Positions 17,695 through 27,234 of a stretch of 64,000 nucleotides of DNA are shown one piece after another. This DNA comes from a candidate division KSB1 bacterium (lineage in GTDB: Bacteria; Zhuqueibacterota; Zhuqueibacteria; Residuimicrobiales; Krinioviventaceae), in the NCBI GenBank assembly GCA_034521575.1, contig JAXHMJ010000005.1:1364001-1428000 (forward strand), read 5' to 3'. Numbering within the stretch: the first letter of the stretch is position 1; every line of letters begins with the position of its first letter. Both the position numbers and the translations under genes were made by a program. The notes below the pieces were generated by a model that was given only the letters and a program-made list of their open reading frames with translations, ran no database searches and was not told the DNA's origin.

Positions 17695-18131
17695 TTATTG
17701 CTTTACAAATGTCCCCGCGTGAAATTCATCGAATGCAATGCGCAGTTCCTGATGCGTGTTCATGACAATTGGTCCGGCCCAGGCCACTGGTTCATTGAGC
17801 GGAGCGCCGGATACCAGCATGAAACGCACACCATGATCAGCAGCCTCTACCTGAATCATATCACCATCACCGTACATCACCAGGGTGCTCGCCGCGAACC
17901 GGCAATCACGTTCAAAATCAAAATAGTTTTCCCCTTGCCGCTCAAATTTATAGGGATCGCGCTCGGAATCGAAATATCCGGCAAGATAATCCAGAGCCGA
18001 AATCATTTAGCAAGAGAAACGGATCAAACATCGGTTTCTGATGGTATCCGAATACGCGTTTCAGGTGTACACCGGCGCCTTGGGTGGTGGGAATACTTTT
18101 TAACACTTTTGATAGATCGTACAGAACTCAT
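17695..18131 (-). pseudogene. Pirin-family remnant
   Basis: The 3' part encodes the pirin C-terminal domain (TLVMYGDGDMIQV, GVRFMLVSGAPLNEPVAWAG, PIVMNTHQELRIAF). The 5' part, starting at an ATG at 18131 behind GGGAGA, reads MSSVRSIKSVKK, then in another frame IPTTQGAGVHLKRVFGY and FDPFLLL, matching the pirin N-terminus. The middle of the cupin, about 120 residues including the usual metal ligands, is missing. Frameshifts plus a large deletion make this a true remnant, not a sequencing artefact. Confidence 0.8.
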
Positions 18132-18280
18132 AGTGTCTCCCTGAAACTGTCAAAAAGCTGTAAATGGAACGGAAATATTAACGGGATCTAATATAAGCAT
18201 ATCAACACAAATGATCGGCATTCTATTTCACAGCATATTGCCGCAAAGACGTTCCAGCATACGAATCAAAGCTTTAAAAC

Positions 18281-18979
18281 TCATTTGACACCGCTAACCA
18301 CAGCCAAATTTAAAAATTTCCAGGGGATATCAACCGATCGAAATCCCGCCCGGCTCAACCACTCGATTTTTTCTTCTACCGTACAGACATGGTGCGGATT
18401 GCGCAGAATTGTGGATTGACTGAGCTGTTCAACCTGTTCCTGGCTCACCTTACCGTCCGAAATCGCTTTTTGAATGAATTTCATCTCCAGGTCATGGAAC
18501 ACGCGGTTGATCCGGTTATCTTGAGAGCGGAAAAATTCGCAGGAAATCCATCGGCCGTTCTCCGACAGCAGGTCATAAGCTTCCTGAACCACTTGCTGGT
18601 GACGGTCGGTGGTCAGGTAATCAAGCGTAAAAGATGATACCACCGCATCAATCCGTTCCAGCTCATGCATCCACGCGTTGTTGTTCAAATCCCGATTTTC
18701 AGGGATGAACCGGTCAGAATACGATTCCAGCTTTTGCATGGCGCGCTGTAAAATAGCCGGTTCACGCTCAATTCCAAACACCATGCTGTTGGGAAACAGG
18801 TCCATCATTCTCTGACTCAAATCCCCGAATCCGCTGCCCAGATCGGCAATTCGCAATTCCGCGGATGATTGCTGATCCAGCATAGAGGTCATAATATCAT
18901 GCGCTTCATGATATTTTGGGATAATAAACTGGAACATTTGTTCCAGTATCGACAATTCATCATAGCTTCCATTATGCAT
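18281..18979 (-). CDS. Class I SAM-dependent methyltransferase
   Basis: 232 residues. Motif I is IADLGSGFGDLSQ (about 44-56), followed by the acidic loop GIEREP and the post-motif DAVVSSFTLDYL. The overall pattern is that of small-molecule or CmoA-like methyltransferases with a lid helix near the N-terminus; the substrate cannot be told. It is 17 bases downstream of the epimerase gene and so probably shares its transcript, which would fit a role in lipid or secondary metabolism. Confidence 0.8.
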   Translation of the reverse strand: MHNGSYDELSILEQMFQFIIPKYHEAHDIMTSMLDQQSSAELRIADLGSGFGDLSQRMMDLFPNSMVFGIEREPAILQRAMQKLESYSDRFIPENRDLNNNAWMHELERIDAVVSSFTLDYLTTDRHQQVVQEAYDLLSENGRWISCEFFRSQDNRINRVFHDLEMKFIQKAISDGKVSQEQVEQLSQSTILRNPHHVCTVEEKIEWLSRAGFRSVDIPWKFLNLAVVSGVK

Positions 18980-18996
18980 AAAATATCCTTTTTAAT

Positions 18997-19971
18997 TTAT
19001 AGCCAGCCGACCTGTTTATACCAGTCCGCTGTTCGTTGAAATCCTTGGTTAATATCGATTCCCGGTTCAAATCCGAGTTCCTGTTTTGCTTTTTCATTGC
19101 TGCACACCCAGGCGGATTGTTTCATCTCCCGAATCTTGTCGCGATTTAAAAGCGCCGGTTTGTCCGTCACTATGGCGCTCGCCTCGCTGACCCATGCCAC
19201 GGCTGTGACTAAAAACTTGGGAATGTAGAGTCGAAGAGCCATCCTGCCCATACTCTGCTGCATCGCCCGTGTCAGCGTCTTCCAGGTATAAACCCCGTTA
19301 CCGCTGATATAATAAATCTGATGATCGGCATTCGGGCTGTTTCCCGCGCGCATGATACCCTCCACCAGATCGGAAACGTAAACCAGACTCAAAGTCTGCC
19401 GCCCCAATCCTGCAATCGGCACCAGACCTCGCTTGATTTGACGGAACATGATGTAAAAATCCTTGTCCCGAGGGCCATAAACAGAAGGCGGTCGGATCAC
19501 CACCGCAGGGCGGTCGGATTGCCCCAGCAAGACTTGTTCCGCCTTTAATTTCGAACGCCCGTACCGGGACACCGGTTCCGGCGGATCGGTTTCAATGCGC
19601 GGGCGACCGTCAACGGCGGCCCCCCCGGCGGCTTGACTGGACACCATAACAATTTTCTGGTGATCAGGGCCGTATTGTCTCGACGCCTCCAGCAAATTAA
19701 CCGTCGTTTGGTAATTACCCAGCATATAGTCTTCCTCTTTGCGACCCTTGGTCACGCCTCCCGTATGATACACCACATCCACATCCCGAACAGCGTCCGC
19801 CAGAGTTTCCGGATAACGCAGGTCCGCGTAGACAAATTCCACATCCAGATCGCGAATCCATCGCGTGTTGCTTGTTTTGCGTATTAAACAGCGCACATCT
19901 GCTTCTTTTAACAGTTGTTCCGACAACGCCGATCCGATAAATCCGTTGCTGCCCGTCACAAGTACCCGCAT
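18997..19971 (-). CDS. NAD-dependent epimerase/dehydratase, possibly a ceramide-pathway reductase
   Basis: 324 residues from the ATG at 19971 (MRVLVTGSNG) behind GAGGCGG. It is an extended short-chain dehydrogenase: the Rossmann motif TGSNGFIGS is at the N-terminus and the catalytic pair is in RYGRSKLKAEQ (YxxxK), with VVIRPPSVYGPRD downstream. It is divergent from a serine palmitoyltransferase-type gene 318 bases away. In bacteria that make sphingolipids an epimerase-like protein (CerR) reduces 3-ketosphinganine, so that role is a reasonable inference. A sugar epimerase or 3-beta-hydroxysteroid-like role cannot be excluded. Confidence 0.8.
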   Translation of the reverse strand: MRVLVTGSNGFIGSALSEQLLKEADVRCLIRKTSNTRWIRDLDVEFVYADLRYPETLADAVRDVDVVYHTGGVTKGRKEEDYMLGNYQTTVNLLEASRQYGPDHQKIVMVSSQAAGGAAVDGRPRIETDPPEPVSRYGRSKLKAEQVLLGQSDRPAVVIRPPSVYGPRDKDFYIMFRQIKRGLVPIAGLGRQTLSLVYVSDLVEGIMRAGNSPNADHQIYYISGNGVYTWKTLTRAMQQSMGRMALRLYIPKFLVTAVAWVSEASAIVTDKPALLNRDKIREMKQSAWVCSNEKAKQELGFEPGIDINQGFQRTADWYKQVGWL

Positions 19972-20289
19972 ATCCGCCTCTACTGTTAGAATTTTATTCC
20001 TTGACATCTACTGGTTATAATTTAACGCTTTTCCATCGAAAAACAAAGACCCGAGAAGCCTCCACAGCGCTGATCCCGGACTCTTTATTTCGGCGGACGA
20101 CTCAATTTCACGTGTTCTGAACCGGCTATGCTTTGTTTAGTAGTTTACGAGTTTACAGTGCAATACCTTTCATCTTGACAATATGAATACAAATCAGTAT
20201 ATTATTTAAATGATAAGACCCTGTATTTCTCGGACATACAAGTACAGCATACAACCAGTTATCGGAATAATAAAAACGGGAGTACTATT

Positions 20290-21483
20290 TTGGCGGATCT
20301 TTTTGAAAAGTGTTCAGGCAGTTTGCTGGAACGTGTAAAGCAAGTAACGGAACAGGGTTTGTATCCCTATTTTAAAGCTATTGAATCGGGGGCAGACACA
20401 AGCGTAACGATCAACGGCCAGGAGTTGATCATGATCGGTTCCAATAATTATCTGGGACTGACGCAGCATCCCAAAGTCAAGGAAGCGGCAATCAACGCCA
20501 TCGAAAATTTCGGTACCGGCTGTACCGGGTCTCGCTTTCTCAACGGAACACTTTCTCTACACGAAGAGCTCGAAAACCGTTTAGCAGACTTTATGCAAAA
20601 AGAGGCGGTGCTGTTGTTTTCCACCGGATTTCAAACCAATCAGGGCTTTATTTCAACTATCATCGGACGCAAAGACTTTGTCGTTGGAGATGCCGAAAAT
20701 CATGCCAGCATTGTGGAAGGCACACGCCTCGCATTCGGCAAAGCCTTAAAATATAAACATAATGACATGCAGGATTTGGACCGTGTTCTGACCAACAATC
20801 TGGACGGACGAGCAGCTCTGATCATCAGCGACGGTGTGTTCAGCATGGGAGGGGATATCGTTAATCTCCCGGAACTGGTCAAAGTTGCGGAAAAGCACAA
20901 TGTTCGTGTAATGATGGACGACGCGCATTCAGTCGGCGTGCTTGGCGCTCACGGACGCGGTACCGCCGAGCATTTTGGCCTGGAAGATAAAGTCGATGTC
21001 ACCATGGGAACCTTTTCAAAATCTTTTGCTTCCATCGGCGGCTTTATTGCCGGGCCGAAGCAGGTCATTGATTTTGTAAAACATGAATCCCGTGCGCTCA
21101 TCTTTTCGGCCAGCCCGCCGCCGTCAGCCGTGGCCACTGTATTGGCCTGTCTGGATGTTCTGGAACAGGAACCGGAACGGCGTGACCGCCTCTGGAACGT
21201 GACCGAGAAAATGAAAAAAGGCTTTGATGACATGGGATTTAACACCGGGAATTCCCAAACTCCCATTATCCCGATTATTATCGGCAGCGATGAAGATACC
21301 TTTGCCGCCTGGAAAGCACTGTATGAAGCCGGTATCTTTGTCAATGCATCCATCAGTCCGGCTGTTCCTCCCGGCTGGGGCCTGCTGCGCACCAGTTATA
21401 TGGCCACACACAGTGATGATGAACTGGACAAGGTTTTAGACATCTTTTACAAAGTCGGAAAACAGCTCGGTCTTGTAAAATAA
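20290..21483 (+). CDS. spt: Serine palmitoyltransferase-type alpha-oxoamine synthase
   Basis: 397 residues; a pyridoxal-phosphate enzyme joining an amino acid to an acyl-CoA. The start is TTG at 20290 with GGGAG nine bases upstream. Visible are SNNYLGLTQHPKV, GTGCTGSRFLNGTLSLHEELE, the cofactor-stacking H138 (ENHAS), DDAHSVG (210-216), and the cofactor lysine K244 in TFSKSFASIGG. The N-terminus GLYPYFKAIESGADT resembles Bacteroidetes serine palmitoyltransferases more than KBL or BioF. No biotin or threonine genes are nearby, and a divergent reductase supports sphingolipid synthesis. KBL (2-amino-3-ketobutyrate ligase) remains an alternative. Confidence 0.8.
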   Translation: MADLFEKCSGSLLERVKQVTEQGLYPYFKAIESGADTSVTINGQELIMIGSNNYLGLTQHPKVKEAAINAIENFGTGCTGSRFLNGTLSLHEELENRLADFMQKEAVLLFSTGFQTNQGFISTIIGRKDFVVGDAENHASIVEGTRLAFGKALKYKHNDMQDLDRVLTNNLDGRAALIISDGVFSMGGDIVNLPELVKVAEKHNVRVMMDDAHSVGVLGAHGRGTAEHFGLEDKVDVTMGTFSKSFASIGGFIAGPKQVIDFVKHESRALIFSASPPPSAVATVLACLDVLEQEPERRDRLWNVTEKMKKGFDDMGFNTGNSQTPIIPIIIGSDEDTFAAWKALYEAGIFVNASISPAVPPGWGLLRTSYMATHSDDELDKVLDIFYKVGKQLGLVK

Positions 21484-21493
21484 ACATCCCCCG

Positions 21494-21533
21494 GGAGAAT
21501 TGCACCTGCAATTCTCCTGTCCCTGTTTTTTCG
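21494..21533 (+). terminator. Rho-independent terminator of spt
   Basis: GGAGAATTGCA and TGCAATTCTCC form a perfect 11-bp stem 11 bases after the stop, followed closely by TTTTTT. Confidence 0.85.
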
Positions 21534-21606
21534 AATATTTTTTTACCCGCCTGTGTTACAATACCACAAGAAAAGACATTTTTTACGTTATCAATAGAGG
21601 AGCGCT

Positions 21607-22569
21607 ATGAATATAATTGAGAAATCCAGCTCAAAAATTTGTATTGTGGGAGCCGGACAAGTGGGTTCCACATTTGCATATGCTTTAATGATTCGGGGCC
21701 TGGCCTCTGAAATCGTGCTGATTGACAAGAATGAGAATCTGGCGCAGGGTCAGGCCGAAGATATCAGCCACGGTTTACCTTATGTGCAACCGGCCCAGAT
21801 CCGGGCCGGAGATTATAACGAATGCGAAAACGCGGACATTGTGGTCATAACCGCCGGAGCCGCGCAAAAACCGGGCGAATCTCGGTTGGATCTCACCAAG
21901 AAAAATGTCGATATCTTTAGCTCCATTGTGCCTCATATTACAAAATATACCAAAGACGCCATTCTGGTGGTGGTTTCCAATCCGGTGGATGTGCTGACCT
22001 ATGCCGCCGTTAAATTTTCAGACCTGCCCCCGCATCGCGTACTGGGCAGCGGCACCACACTCGACAGCGCAAGATTCCGCTACCTGCTGAGCCAACACTG
22101 CGGCACAGACTCCCGAAACGTGCACGCCTATATCATTGGAGAACACGGCGACAGCGAAGTCGCCGCCTGGAGCCTCGTGCATATCAGCGGTGTGCAACTG
22201 GACGATTATTGCTCCATCTGTGAGCAGCAATGCGACAAATCTATCCGCGAGCAAATATTTCATAACGTGAAAAGCGCCGCCTATCATTTGATTGAAAAAA
22301 AAGGCGCCACTTACCACGCCATCGGACTGGCGACACTAACCATTCTCGAAGCAATATTGAGGAACCAAAATTCAATCCTCACCGTTTCAACCCTGATGAA
22401 TCAGCATATGGGAATGAATGATGTCTGTTTGAGTGTTCCCACCATGCTGAACCGAAATGGTGTCGGTAAACGCATTGCTCTTCCTCTGCTTCAGGATGAG
22501 CAAAAAGCCCTACACCATTCGGCCGACGTCATTAAAGAAGCTATTGAAAAATCAGGATTAACAAAGTGA
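21607..22569 (+). CDS. ldh: L-lactate dehydrogenase
   Basis: 320 residues, cytoplasmic; interconverts pyruvate and L-lactate with NADH. The Rossmann motif is VGAGQVGST (14-22). The substrate loop is GAAQKPGESR with Q87 at the specificity position (arginine in malate dehydrogenases) and R93 catalytic. The active-site GEHGD carries H180, and NPVDVLTY is conserved. GAGGAG precedes the ATG. The permease gene follows after 7 bases, so the two probably share a transcript, although no functional link is obvious. Fermentative use fits an anaerobe. Confidence 0.93.
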   Translation: MNIIEKSSSKICIVGAGQVGSTFAYALMIRGLASEIVLIDKNENLAQGQAEDISHGLPYVQPAQIRAGDYNECENADIVVITAGAAQKPGESRLDLTKKNVDIFSSIVPHITKYTKDAILVVVSNPVDVLTYAAVKFSDLPPHRVLGSGTTLDSARFRYLLSQHCGTDSRNVHAYIIGEHGDSEVAAWSLVHISGVQLDDYCSICEQQCDKSIREQIFHNVKSAAYHLIEKKGATYHAIGLATLTILEAILRNQNSILTVSTLMNQHMGMNDVCLSVPTMLNRNGVGKRIALPLLQDEQKALHHSADVIKEAIEKSGLTK

Positions 22570-22576
22570 GGATTAT

Positions 22577-23860
22577 ATGGCAGGAATTTTTACTTTAATC
22601 ATAAATACCATAAAAGGGATTGCGGTCAATTCTTTTGAACTGCTTCTGGACATGGCTCCTTATCTGTTGTTTGGCTTTTTTTTCGCCGGAATTTTACATG
22701 AATTCATCTCAACGGAGAAAATAGCCGCTCACCTGGGCAAAAAACGCATGAGCTCCGTGTTCAAATCCGCATTATTCGGAATTCCGCTTCCCCTGTGTTC
22801 GTGCGGCGTCATTCCCCCGACTATGACATTGAAAAAAGCCGGTGCCAGCCGTGGTTCTGTGGTCTCTTTTCTGATCGCCACTCCCACAACAGGTGTTGAT
22901 TCTATTATGGCCACGTATGCACTGCTGGGACCGTTTTTCGCTGTTTACCGGGTAATTGCGAGTTTCACAGCCGGAATTTTTTCGGGTATTCTCACCAATC
23001 TCACGGATACAGATAAACAAGGCACACCCGCCGAGTCGCATGAGCCGAAACCAGATCAGGAACAGGTCGGGCTGTATCATCGGATCGTACGGATCTTTCG
23101 TTACGCCTTTTTCGATCTGTTGTCGGAAATCGGCAAGTGGCTGGTAATCGGTATCCTGATCGGCGGCGTGATCACCTATGCCATCCCGGATTCTTTTTTC
23201 AGCGAAACCCTGACCTCCGGTTGGCAGACCATTTTGCTGATGCTGGTTATCAGTGTTCCGTTGTACGTCTGCGCTACAGGTTCCATTCCCATCGCAGCTG
23301 CTCTCATGCTCAAGGGATTAAATCCGGGCGCTGCTTTTGTATTGCTACTGGCCGGCCCAGCCACAAACTCTGTCAGCATCACAGTGGTCAGCCGTTTCCT
23401 GGGCAAACGCACCACCATTGTCTATCTGACCAGCTTGATTATTTCCAGTCTTGCGCTTGGATTCGGCCTGGACGCACTGTGGCGAGCTTATGATCTGAAT
23501 CTGGCCATATCGGAACACATCCATGATCATTTGCTTCCGCTATGGCTGACCGTGGGTTCGACGCTGCTTTTGACCGGCCTGCTCATCGCCAACTTTATTC
23601 GCAGCAAGCGCAATTCAGAATCAGTGGATGAGACTGAAACCGATTCCGAAAATCAGACTGTCTTTTCAGTACCGGACATGTCCTGCAACAACTGTGTGGC
23701 TACGGTTGAAAACGCTTTAAAAAATGTCAAAGGCGTGGAAACCTATCAGGTGAATTTATCAAAAAAAGTGGTATCGGTGCGGCACTCCTCCGGTGTAGAT
23801 GATCAAGACCTGTATCAGGCTGTGGAAAAGGCAGGATACCGGGTAAAAGACACACAATAG
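22577..23860 (+). CDS. ArsP/SO_0444-type metal permease with C-terminal HMA domain
   Basis: 427 residues. Eight or so membrane helices carry the permease (DUF318) marks PLCSCGVIPP (about 72-81), FLIATPTTGVDS, and the second half VCATGSIPIAAALM...LLAGPATNSVS. A cytosolic heavy-metal-associated domain is fused at the end, with MSCNNC (C370, C373). Relatives export Cu/Zn (SO_0444) or trivalent organoarsenicals (ArsP). The HMA domain points to soft metals. It is 5.5 kb from hgcAB in the opposite orientation, so any role in mercury or methylmercury efflux is only a hypothesis. Confidence 0.88.
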   Translation: MAGIFTLIINTIKGIAVNSFELLLDMAPYLLFGFFFAGILHEFISTEKIAAHLGKKRMSSVFKSALFGIPLPLCSCGVIPPTMTLKKAGASRGSVVSFLIATPTTGVDSIMATYALLGPFFAVYRVIASFTAGIFSGILTNLTDTDKQGTPAESHEPKPDQEQVGLYHRIVRIFRYAFFDLLSEIGKWLVIGILIGGVITYAIPDSFFSETLTSGWQTILLMLVISVPLYVCATGSIPIAAALMLKGLNPGAAFVLLLAGPATNSVSITVVSRFLGKRTTIVYLTSLIISSLALGFGLDALWRAYDLNLAISEHIHDHLLPLWLTVGSTLLLTGLLIANFIRSKRNSESVDETETDSENQTVFSVPDMSCNNCVATVENALKNVKGVETYQVNLSKKVVSVRHSSGVDDQDLYQAVEKAGYRVKDTQ

Positions 23861-24236
23861 TATATCAGCATAGGGCTCACCTTTCACCCATTTGATGCCG
23901 CCGTACTCATCAACAAAGTAGGGTTGCCCGGAATAATGACTTTTATATTCCGGAGAAAAAGTATAAACACTGTCACCAGAGCCCCCTGCCAGCATTTCAT
24001 ACATCTCGGCCGGAGTTTTTCTATAGATATGAACTGACCATAGATCTGTTTTGACATGGTAGCGACCACTCGCGTCGTTGATCGGACGTGTAGGATCCAG
24101 TTGTTTGGTCAGATCATAGGCATCCCGAACAAGACGGTCATGCTGCTGCATATCTCCGGTTTTGGGAGCGTGTGTTTCATTAAACGGCACCCATGCGATA
24201 ATGGATGGATGATTGCCTTCAATATGAATTTTTTGG
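23861..24236 (-). pseudogene. Glycoside hydrolase family 2 fragment
   Basis: The minus strand encodes HIEGNHPSIIAWVPFNETHA, then PINDASGRYH and GQPYFVDEYGG, the acid/base (NE) and nucleophile (DEYGG) regions of a GH2 TIM barrel. The N-terminal sugar-binding and Ig domains are absent, the frame begins in AT-rich intergenic DNA, and the 3' end runs into the permease stop with unrelated residues. This is an isolated central piece of a gene. Confidence 0.75.
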
Positions 24237-25064
24237 CTCTATAACAAATCGAGTGGGTAATAAATTTTTAAACGAGGAAGCAGTGCAAAATGCAAAAAAT
24301 CATCTAGTGTTGCTTGATCTTTATTGTTGAGCAATTTTAATAATCATCTATTAGAACAGAGCGATACATGATAAACACAGCAAAGAAAACCACTTTACCT
24401 CAAAATCCTCTGCGGCACTCCGCGGGCTCTGCATTGGATTGATGTAAGATAGCAGCTGAAAAAATGAAACGCCGAGTTCGCCGAGAACGCAGAGAAAAAC
24501 AAGAGTAAACCAATTTATTTTCAAATAGTTGGGAATATTTATTGGCCTAAATTTTATTTAATTCCATTTAATTATTGAGCACTTGTGTTTTTTTCCCTCT
24601 GCGACCTTTCGCGCCTCTGCGTGCAATGTTTCGATAATCAATTCACGAAAAGATAATTAAAAATTAAATAGACAGTTTTCTCTTTGACTTTTTTGCATCT
24701 CTAAGCTTCTGTGTTTATCATTTACCCACTCAAAACGTTATAGAACCAATTTTTTTTGAAAAGAAAAGATTTTTTTCGTTCCAGTTTCATCCTGTCACAA
24801 ACAGAATATTATTTTAACCTTAAATTACGTAAACCTTGCATTTTTTTTCTTATTTATCTACCTTTATAGACCCCGAGTTGAGCTTGTTGCAGGTGTTGAG
24901 CCAAACAGATAGTTCAATAACAGCAAGGATATGATGATAAAGTTGAACTGGAAACATCTTTTAAATTGTATTTCTCGTCGCTCAACTCCGCCGATATCGA
25001 CCCCCAGTCCGTTCTGTTTAACCATTAATCCCTGTATTTTGCCAAGCCGGAGGACAAACAAAAA
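24237..25064. other. Non-coding stretch with degenerate inverted repeats
   Basis: 828 bases, AT-rich, no convincing gene. It holds GCCGAGTTCGCCGAGAACG (about 24471) and, in opposite orientation, CTTTCGCGCCTCTGCGTGC (about 24607). Both resemble the dispersed ACGCAGAG-type intergenic repeats found in many bacterial genomes. The promoter of the envelope operon starting at 25065 probably lies in the last 200 bases. Confidence 0.5.
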
Positions 25065-26453
25065 ATGAAAAATGGGTTGCTGTATATCAGTCTTTTGGCC
25101 GTTGTGACTGTTGCACCGCTGCATGCTAAAGGCCGTCCCGAATGGGCGAATTTATCGTTTATACCTGCAAATCATAGTGATCTGTATTATGCAGTCGCCC
25201 AGGGTGATTTAGATCAGGAAGAAAAAACCACGATCCGCAACCGCGCCCTCGCGGATTTGGCTTCGCAGATCCGGGTCAATATTTCATCGGTAATGAACTC
25301 TGTTTTAGAGGACACCGGCGACCGGGTCACAGAAGACACCCAATACCGTATCAACGCCCTAACCCAGGCCCGCTTTTACGGAGAGGATCTGCACACCAGA
25401 GAATATGTTGACAACAGCAATGTCTATTGGGTTTACGTTTTTATCGGCAAACACGAGTACAAACAGCGCATCGCCGAACGCATGCAGACAGGCAAGAAAA
25501 ACGCCATGCAGCACCTTGCAAGCGCACGATCCCTGAATAATCAGGGAGACATTGTGATGGCTTTGAAAAGCTGTCTCAAAGGCCTGGACGCCCTGGCATC
25601 GTTTCGTGATCTCCCTCTCACAGTGATGGTCAACAACCAGCGTTTGAACGTCTGGAATACGCTGGAACATGAATTATCAGGACTGGCGGAACGTATCACA
25701 TTAACCCCTGTACAGTCAGAAATCTCTTTTTCTCACAAAGACAGTAAAAAAATTGGCTACAAAGTCCTGTACAAGGGGGATGCCGGCGCTCCTCTCGCCG
25801 CTCTGCCGGTGCGCTTTCAGATTCAGCAAGGCCGTGCAGAAATCAACAAACAGGGATTTACCGACAGTCGGGGATGTGTGTTTTGTACTCTGCAAAACAG
25901 CCGCAGCAGCCGCATTCTTGTATCCGCTTCGCTTGATTGGACTGAACTAACGGCTGAGCCGGCCACCGCAGAACTCGCGGTTTCGCACAGTCCGGCCACT
26001 CAAAAACGTATCGTTCAGGTGTATACAGCCGGACCGGCGCTGCTCTACAGAGACAATATATCCTCTGACAATACGGCACTGATCGATGCCGCCCGGCAAT
26101 CCGGTATCCTGAAAAGCCATTTGCAGAATGTTCTCAAACAAAGCCTCAATGCATCATTTGTGTCCTCATCCGCTGAATCGAACCTGATTGTGCAATTGAA
26201 TCTGAGCGTCAAATCTCTGGGTCAGCTTTTAAAACAATACAATTCAGACATGATTACCGTTGCCGTCACGGCACATGTGGCGCTGCTCAATCCCGCAACC
26301 GGACAAACTCTATATACGTCACCCTCAATGACAGTTCGCAATCTCGGTGCGACAGAATCACAGGCATTGACCAACACCCTGCAAAAATGCACCGACCGGC
26401 TGGATTCGGATATTTTGCCTGCTCTGCAGGATGCCGTGCTTGAACAGCAGTAA
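25065..26453 (+). CDS. LPP20-like exported protein, first gene of an envelope operon
   Basis: 462 residues with a Sec signal peptide (cleavage near LHAKG); GGAGG lies 11 bases before the ATG. The first 150 residues match LPP20-type domains: RPEWA at the start of the mature chain, YYAVAQG, then a helix (IRNRALADLASQIRVNISS). The middle has an Ig-like segment (about 230-310). The C-terminal part (IVQLNLSVKSLGQ and on) resembles the domain that follows in flagellar or curli-associated outer-membrane proteins. There is no lipobox, so a periplasmic location is expected. It heads a set of six closely spaced genes. Function unknown. Confidence 0.75.
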   Translation: MKNGLLYISLLAVVTVAPLHAKGRPEWANLSFIPANHSDLYYAVAQGDLDQEEKTTIRNRALADLASQIRVNISSVMNSVLEDTGDRVTEDTQYRINALTQARFYGEDLHTREYVDNSNVYWVYVFIGKHEYKQRIAERMQTGKKNAMQHLASARSLNNQGDIVMALKSCLKGLDALASFRDLPLTVMVNNQRLNVWNTLEHELSGLAERITLTPVQSEISFSHKDSKKIGYKVLYKGDAGAPLAALPVRFQIQQGRAEINKQGFTDSRGCVFCTLQNSRSSRILVSASLDWTELTAEPATAELAVSHSPATQKRIVQVYTAGPALLYRDNISSDNTALIDAARQSGILKSHLQNVLKQSLNASFVSSSAESNLIVQLNLSVKSLGQLLKQYNSDMITVAVTAHVALLNPATGQTLYTSPSMTVRNLGATESQALTNTLQKCTDRLDSDILPALQDAVLEQQ

Positions 26454-26478
26454 TCGTTTATTAATCGGGAGTCAATCA

Positions 26479-27234
26479 ATGAAACCATACCCTCGTTTGT
26501 TTTGTTTAACCCTGTTGTTATGTATTACTGCCTCAGGGTTGAGTCATGCGCAGCAATCCAAAACAGCTGCTATTTTCCCCTTTCATTTTGCTTCGCTGGA
26601 TGCCAATGAACGCGACACGATGCAACAACTGAATGAATTGTTTTACGATCTGTTCGCCGGTCAATTGACAAGTTCGGGATATTTCGAGGTGGTGGATCGA
26701 CAGCACATTGATGATCTGATGCAGGAAATCAACTTTCAGCAAAGCGGATTGACAGCAGACCAGGCCGTGGAAATCGGCAAGGCCAGGGGCGCGGAACTTG
26801 CATTATTCGGGACGGTCACCCAGGTTTACAAACAGACGTTTCTGACGCTGAAAATCATTGATATTGAGACCACATTGATTCTCAAAGCGGTCAAAGTTAA
26901 AGGATCGCTGAAAAAAATCGATGATCTGGCCATGGATGCCGGATACCGGTTTATGCACGGACTGAGCAGCGTACTTTACGACCGCTACGGTATCGGAGCC
27001 GGAGAGCTCGGAGAGGCCTCACAAGAAGGGATCGAGCGTTTTCTGACAGCCAGAGATCAAATGCGTCAGGCCATCGTTGCAAAAGAAAATGGTGATTCGA
27101 AAAAAGCGCGGTCTCTGCAGGATAAAGCCAAACAACACCTCGAATATATTATCGCCACCCATCCTGAATTAAAATCGTCTGTATCCATTTATGTGAAACG
27201 TTTAACCAGGGAGATGGATGATGAGCGTCCGTAA
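26479..27234 (+). CDS. CsgG/LpoB-like exported protein
   Basis: About 251 residues from the ATG at 26479 (GGGAG upstream), with a signal peptide ending near SHAQQ. The fold marks are those of CsgG/LpoB/FlgO: TAAIFPF, LTSSGYFEVVDRQHIDDLMQE, QAVEIGKARGAELALFGTV. The C-terminal helical stretch (about 195-235) may be a TPR-like hairpin. There is no lipobox cysteine, unlike CsgG itself, so it is probably not a curli pore. It overlaps the next gene by 14 bases. Confidence 0.78.
   Translation: MKPYPRLFCLTLLLCITASGLSHAQQSKTAAIFPFHFASLDANERDTMQQLNELFYDLFAGQLTSSGYFEVVDRQHIDDLMQEINFQQSGLTADQAVEIGKARGAELALFGTVTQVYKQTFLTLKIIDIETTLILKAVKVKGSLKKIDDLAMDAGYRFMHGLSSVLYDRYGIGAGELGEASQEGIERFLTARDQMRQAIVAKENGDSKKARSLQDKAKQHLEYIIATHPELKSSVSIYVKRLTREMDDERP

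Noticed and set aside
24864-25124. Minus-strand frame of 86 codons before the LPP20-like gene
   Set aside because: It overlaps the start of a better-supported gene and lacks any domain or ribosome site.
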